Of a DNA stretch of 64,000 bases, positions 63,881 to 64,000 are shown piece after piece (positions within the stretch are counted from its first letter, which is position 1; each line of letters starts with the position of its first letter). Position numbers and translations under genes: made by a program. The stretch lies in contig NZ_WMIE01000008.1 of the NCBI RefSeq assembly GCF_009711225.1, positions 109,514-173,513 on the forward strand, read 5' to 3'. This DNA comes from Paracoccus aestuariivivens (lineage in GTDB: Bacteria; Pseudomonadota; Alphaproteobacteria; Rhodobacterales; Rhodobacteraceae). The notes under the pieces were generated by a model. The model did no database searches. It saw nothing but the letters and a program-made list of their open reading frames with translations, and was not told the DNA's origin.

Positions 63881-64000
63881 CCCCGGGTTTACCGGAGAGT
63901 AAAACACTCGAAGGATGAGCCCTATGACGAAGCAGAAATTCACCCCCGCCTATCCTGCCGAACTTCGCGAACGCGGTGTCCGGCTTTTCCGAGAGAACCG
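63873..64000 (+). mobile_element. Left end of an IS3-family insertion sequence (runs off window)
   Basis: TGAACCGCCCCGGGTTTACC followed by GGAGAG (63873-63898) resembles the terminal inverted repeats of the IS3 family, IS51-like group. It is followed by GAAGGATG and the orfA start. It interrupts the older IS3 OrfB fragment at 63791-63880. The right end is outside the window, so target duplications cannot be checked. Confidence 0.65.
63925..64000 (+). CDS. IS3-family transposase OrfA (3' end outside window)
   Basis: The first 25 codons, beginning 'MTKQKFTPAYPAELRERGVR' and continuing LFREN, match the 'KFTPEFxxElRERAVRL' start of IS3-family OrfA, the helix-turn-helix DNA-binding subunit. GAAGGATG is upstream. 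No stop appears before the window ends. It may belong to an intact element. Confidence 0.8.

Overview
The window is GC-rich chromosomal DNA of an alphaproteobacterium, almost certainly a member of the Rhodobacterales and most likely Paracoccus. The evidence is a C5-pathway-type hemA (5-aminolevulinate synthase) with an FNR-like box, a membrane-anchored CycM-type cytochrome c552 next to pheA, RF2 with an SPY anticodon-like motif, a short SRP RNA, and dense operons joined by ATGA stop/start overlaps. I assign it from remembered family features, not from a search.

Positions 1-50,200 are mostly core genome. They hold a SufS-type desulfurase end, tRNA-Arg(CCG), a small decayed IS5-like patch, a fatty acid desaturase, a lipoprotein, an M20 dipeptidase divergent from hemA, a RodZ-like HTH protein, ispG, a DsbA-like oxidoreductase, an aminotransferase coupled to an AmiC-like amidase, PBP1A, prfB, a patatin lipase, psuK-psuG with the SRP RNA upstream, pheA, and cytochrome c552. 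Next comes a Yej-type peptide ABC operon with a glycosyltransferase. It is followed by two small envelope/TerB-J proteins, a sulfate ABC operon (cysA-sbp-cysT-cysW), a GNAT protein, tRNA-Arg(TCT), and a polar amino acid ABC operon that ends in a glutamine-synthetase-like enzyme. The block finishes with a TerB protein, a DUF1330 protein, PPK2, pyrG, secG, an SDR, gltA, gltX and comEC. comEC is broken by a frameshift in a run of seven G.

Positions 50,215-63,924 look like an accessory block bounded by insertion-sequence debris: a decayed IS5-family element on the left and nested IS3-family pieces on the right. Between them lie two complete organic-acid uptake systems. The first is a TctABC tripartite transporter with a second TctC-like binding protein and a divergent TctD/TctE two-component system. 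The second is a DctPQM TRAP transporter whose operon also carries a cupin and ends in an M20 amidohydrolase of the carbamoylase type, with a convergent LysR regulator. This TRAP-cupin-amidohydrolase unit is the best candidate for a little-described uptake and catabolic pathway, probably for an N-carbamoyl or N-acyl organic acid. The substrate cannot be read from the sequence.

No CRISPR array, prophage, replication origin or defence island was seen.
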